A stretch of DNA of 64,000 bases from Billgrantia azerbaijanica. GTDB taxonomy: Bacteria; Pseudomonadota; Gammaproteobacteria; Pseudomonadales; Halomonadaceae. Positions 63,780 through 64,000 of the stretch are shown in pieces (position 1 is the first letter of the stretch; each line of letters begins with the position of its first letter). The position numbers and the translations under genes were made by a program. The notes under the pieces were generated by a model that saw nothing but the letters and a program-made list of their open reading frames with translations, was not told the DNA's origin and did no database searches. The stretch covers positions 248,001 through 312,000 of the forward strand of contig SBLD01000002.1 of NCBI GenBank assembly GCA_004551485.1, in the 5' to 3' direction.

Positions 63780-64000
63780 TCAGTGCCTAAAGTGGCGCAT
63801 GCCGGTGAACACCATGGCGATCCCCGCCTCGTTGGCGGCGTCGATCACCTCCTGGTCGCGCATCGAGCCGCCGGGCTGGATCACCGCGGTGATGCCGGCC
63901 GCCGCGGCGGCGTCGATGCCGTCGCGGAACGGGAAGAAGGCGTCGGAGGCCATCACCGAGCCGGGCACCGAAAGGCCCTCGTCGGCGGCCTTGATGCCGG
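63780..64000 (-). CDS. purH: Bifunctional AICAR transformylase/IMP cyclohydrolase PurH, C-terminal end
   Basis: This is the last ~73 codons of purH, cut by the window edge. The visible residues include [31 protein letters not shown] and the terminal [10 protein letters not shown], which is the conserved end of the AICAR transformylase domain. PurH performs the final two steps of IMP synthesis. The rest of the gene extends beyond position 64000. Confidence 0.96.
   Translation of the reverse strand, partial: GIKAADEGLSVPGSVMASDAFFPFRDGIDAAAAAGITAVIQPGGSMRDQEVIDAANEAGIAMVFTGMRHFRH

Overview
The window is high-GC chromosomal DNA from a gammaproteobacterium. It is almost entirely housekeeping genes, tightly packed and often overlapping by ATGA or GTGA. 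Gene order resembles the Pseudomonas/Halomonas arrangement: the yrb locus around rpoN; murA-hisG-hisD beside degS/algW; rplM-rpsI-petABC-sspAB; lpoA-yraN-diaA-dolP beside rsmI-rnpB; the division and cell-wall (dcw) cluster; lpxC; bioBFHCD. The short HisG, a bc1 complex next to sspAB, and protein sequences of Halomonas type make a Halomonadaceae member my best guess. This is an inference from memory, not a search. I see no insertion sequence, prophage, CRISPR array or genomic island.

Layout. 1-5.2 kb: the end of yhdP, tldD, yjgA (darP) and pmbA, i.e. envelope lipid transport, the TldD/E protease and a ribosome maturation factor. 5.35-13.6 kb (minus): yrbG-kdsD-kdsC-lptC-lptA-lptB-rpoN-hpf-ptsN-rapZ-ptsO, covering Kdo synthesis, LPS export, sigma-54 and the nitrogen PTS branch. 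13.7-20.6 kb (plus): mlaFEDCB-ibaG-murA-hisG-hisD, covering outer-membrane lipid asymmetry, the first peptidoglycan step and two histidine genes. 20.7-24.8 kb: degS/algW, a Nif3-family gene, zapG and zapE. 24.9-29.9 kb: rplM-rpsI, petABC and sspAB. 30.0-34.7 kb: dolP, diaA, yraN and lpoA (minus), then rsmI and the RNase P RNA gene (plus). 34.8-52.3 kb: the dcw cluster rsmH-ftsL-ftsI-murE-murF-mraY-murD-ftsW-murG-murC-ddl-ftsQ-ftsA-ftsZ, then lpxC. 52.4-58.4 kb (minus): bioB-F-H-C-D, tRNA-Leu(UAG) and bioA, so the full late biotin pathway is present. 58.4-64 kb: comF, srkA, an unknown exported protein, folE, folX, a gabD-type dehydrogenase and the end of purH.

Functionally the window links envelope construction (Mla, Lpt, Kdo, LpxC, DolP, LpoA, Mur/Fts) with envelope-stress proteolysis (DegS/AlgW), translation (L13, S9, RsmH, RsmI, RNase P, HPF) and respiration (bc1). 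No stretch over about 300 bases lacks a gene once rnpB is counted. The longest RNA- and protein-free gaps are 60833-61116 (AT-rich folE leader) and 25771-25983 (rpsI terminator plus petA promoter).

There is no obvious new multi-gene system. The most interesting signals are non-coding. Two related intergenic elements (5234-5352 and 22824-22952) have three nested stems that differ by compensatory changes. A decayed, frameshifted tandem copy of the rpoN 3' end sits just after the rpoN stop. A BirA-like operator lies ahead of bioB.
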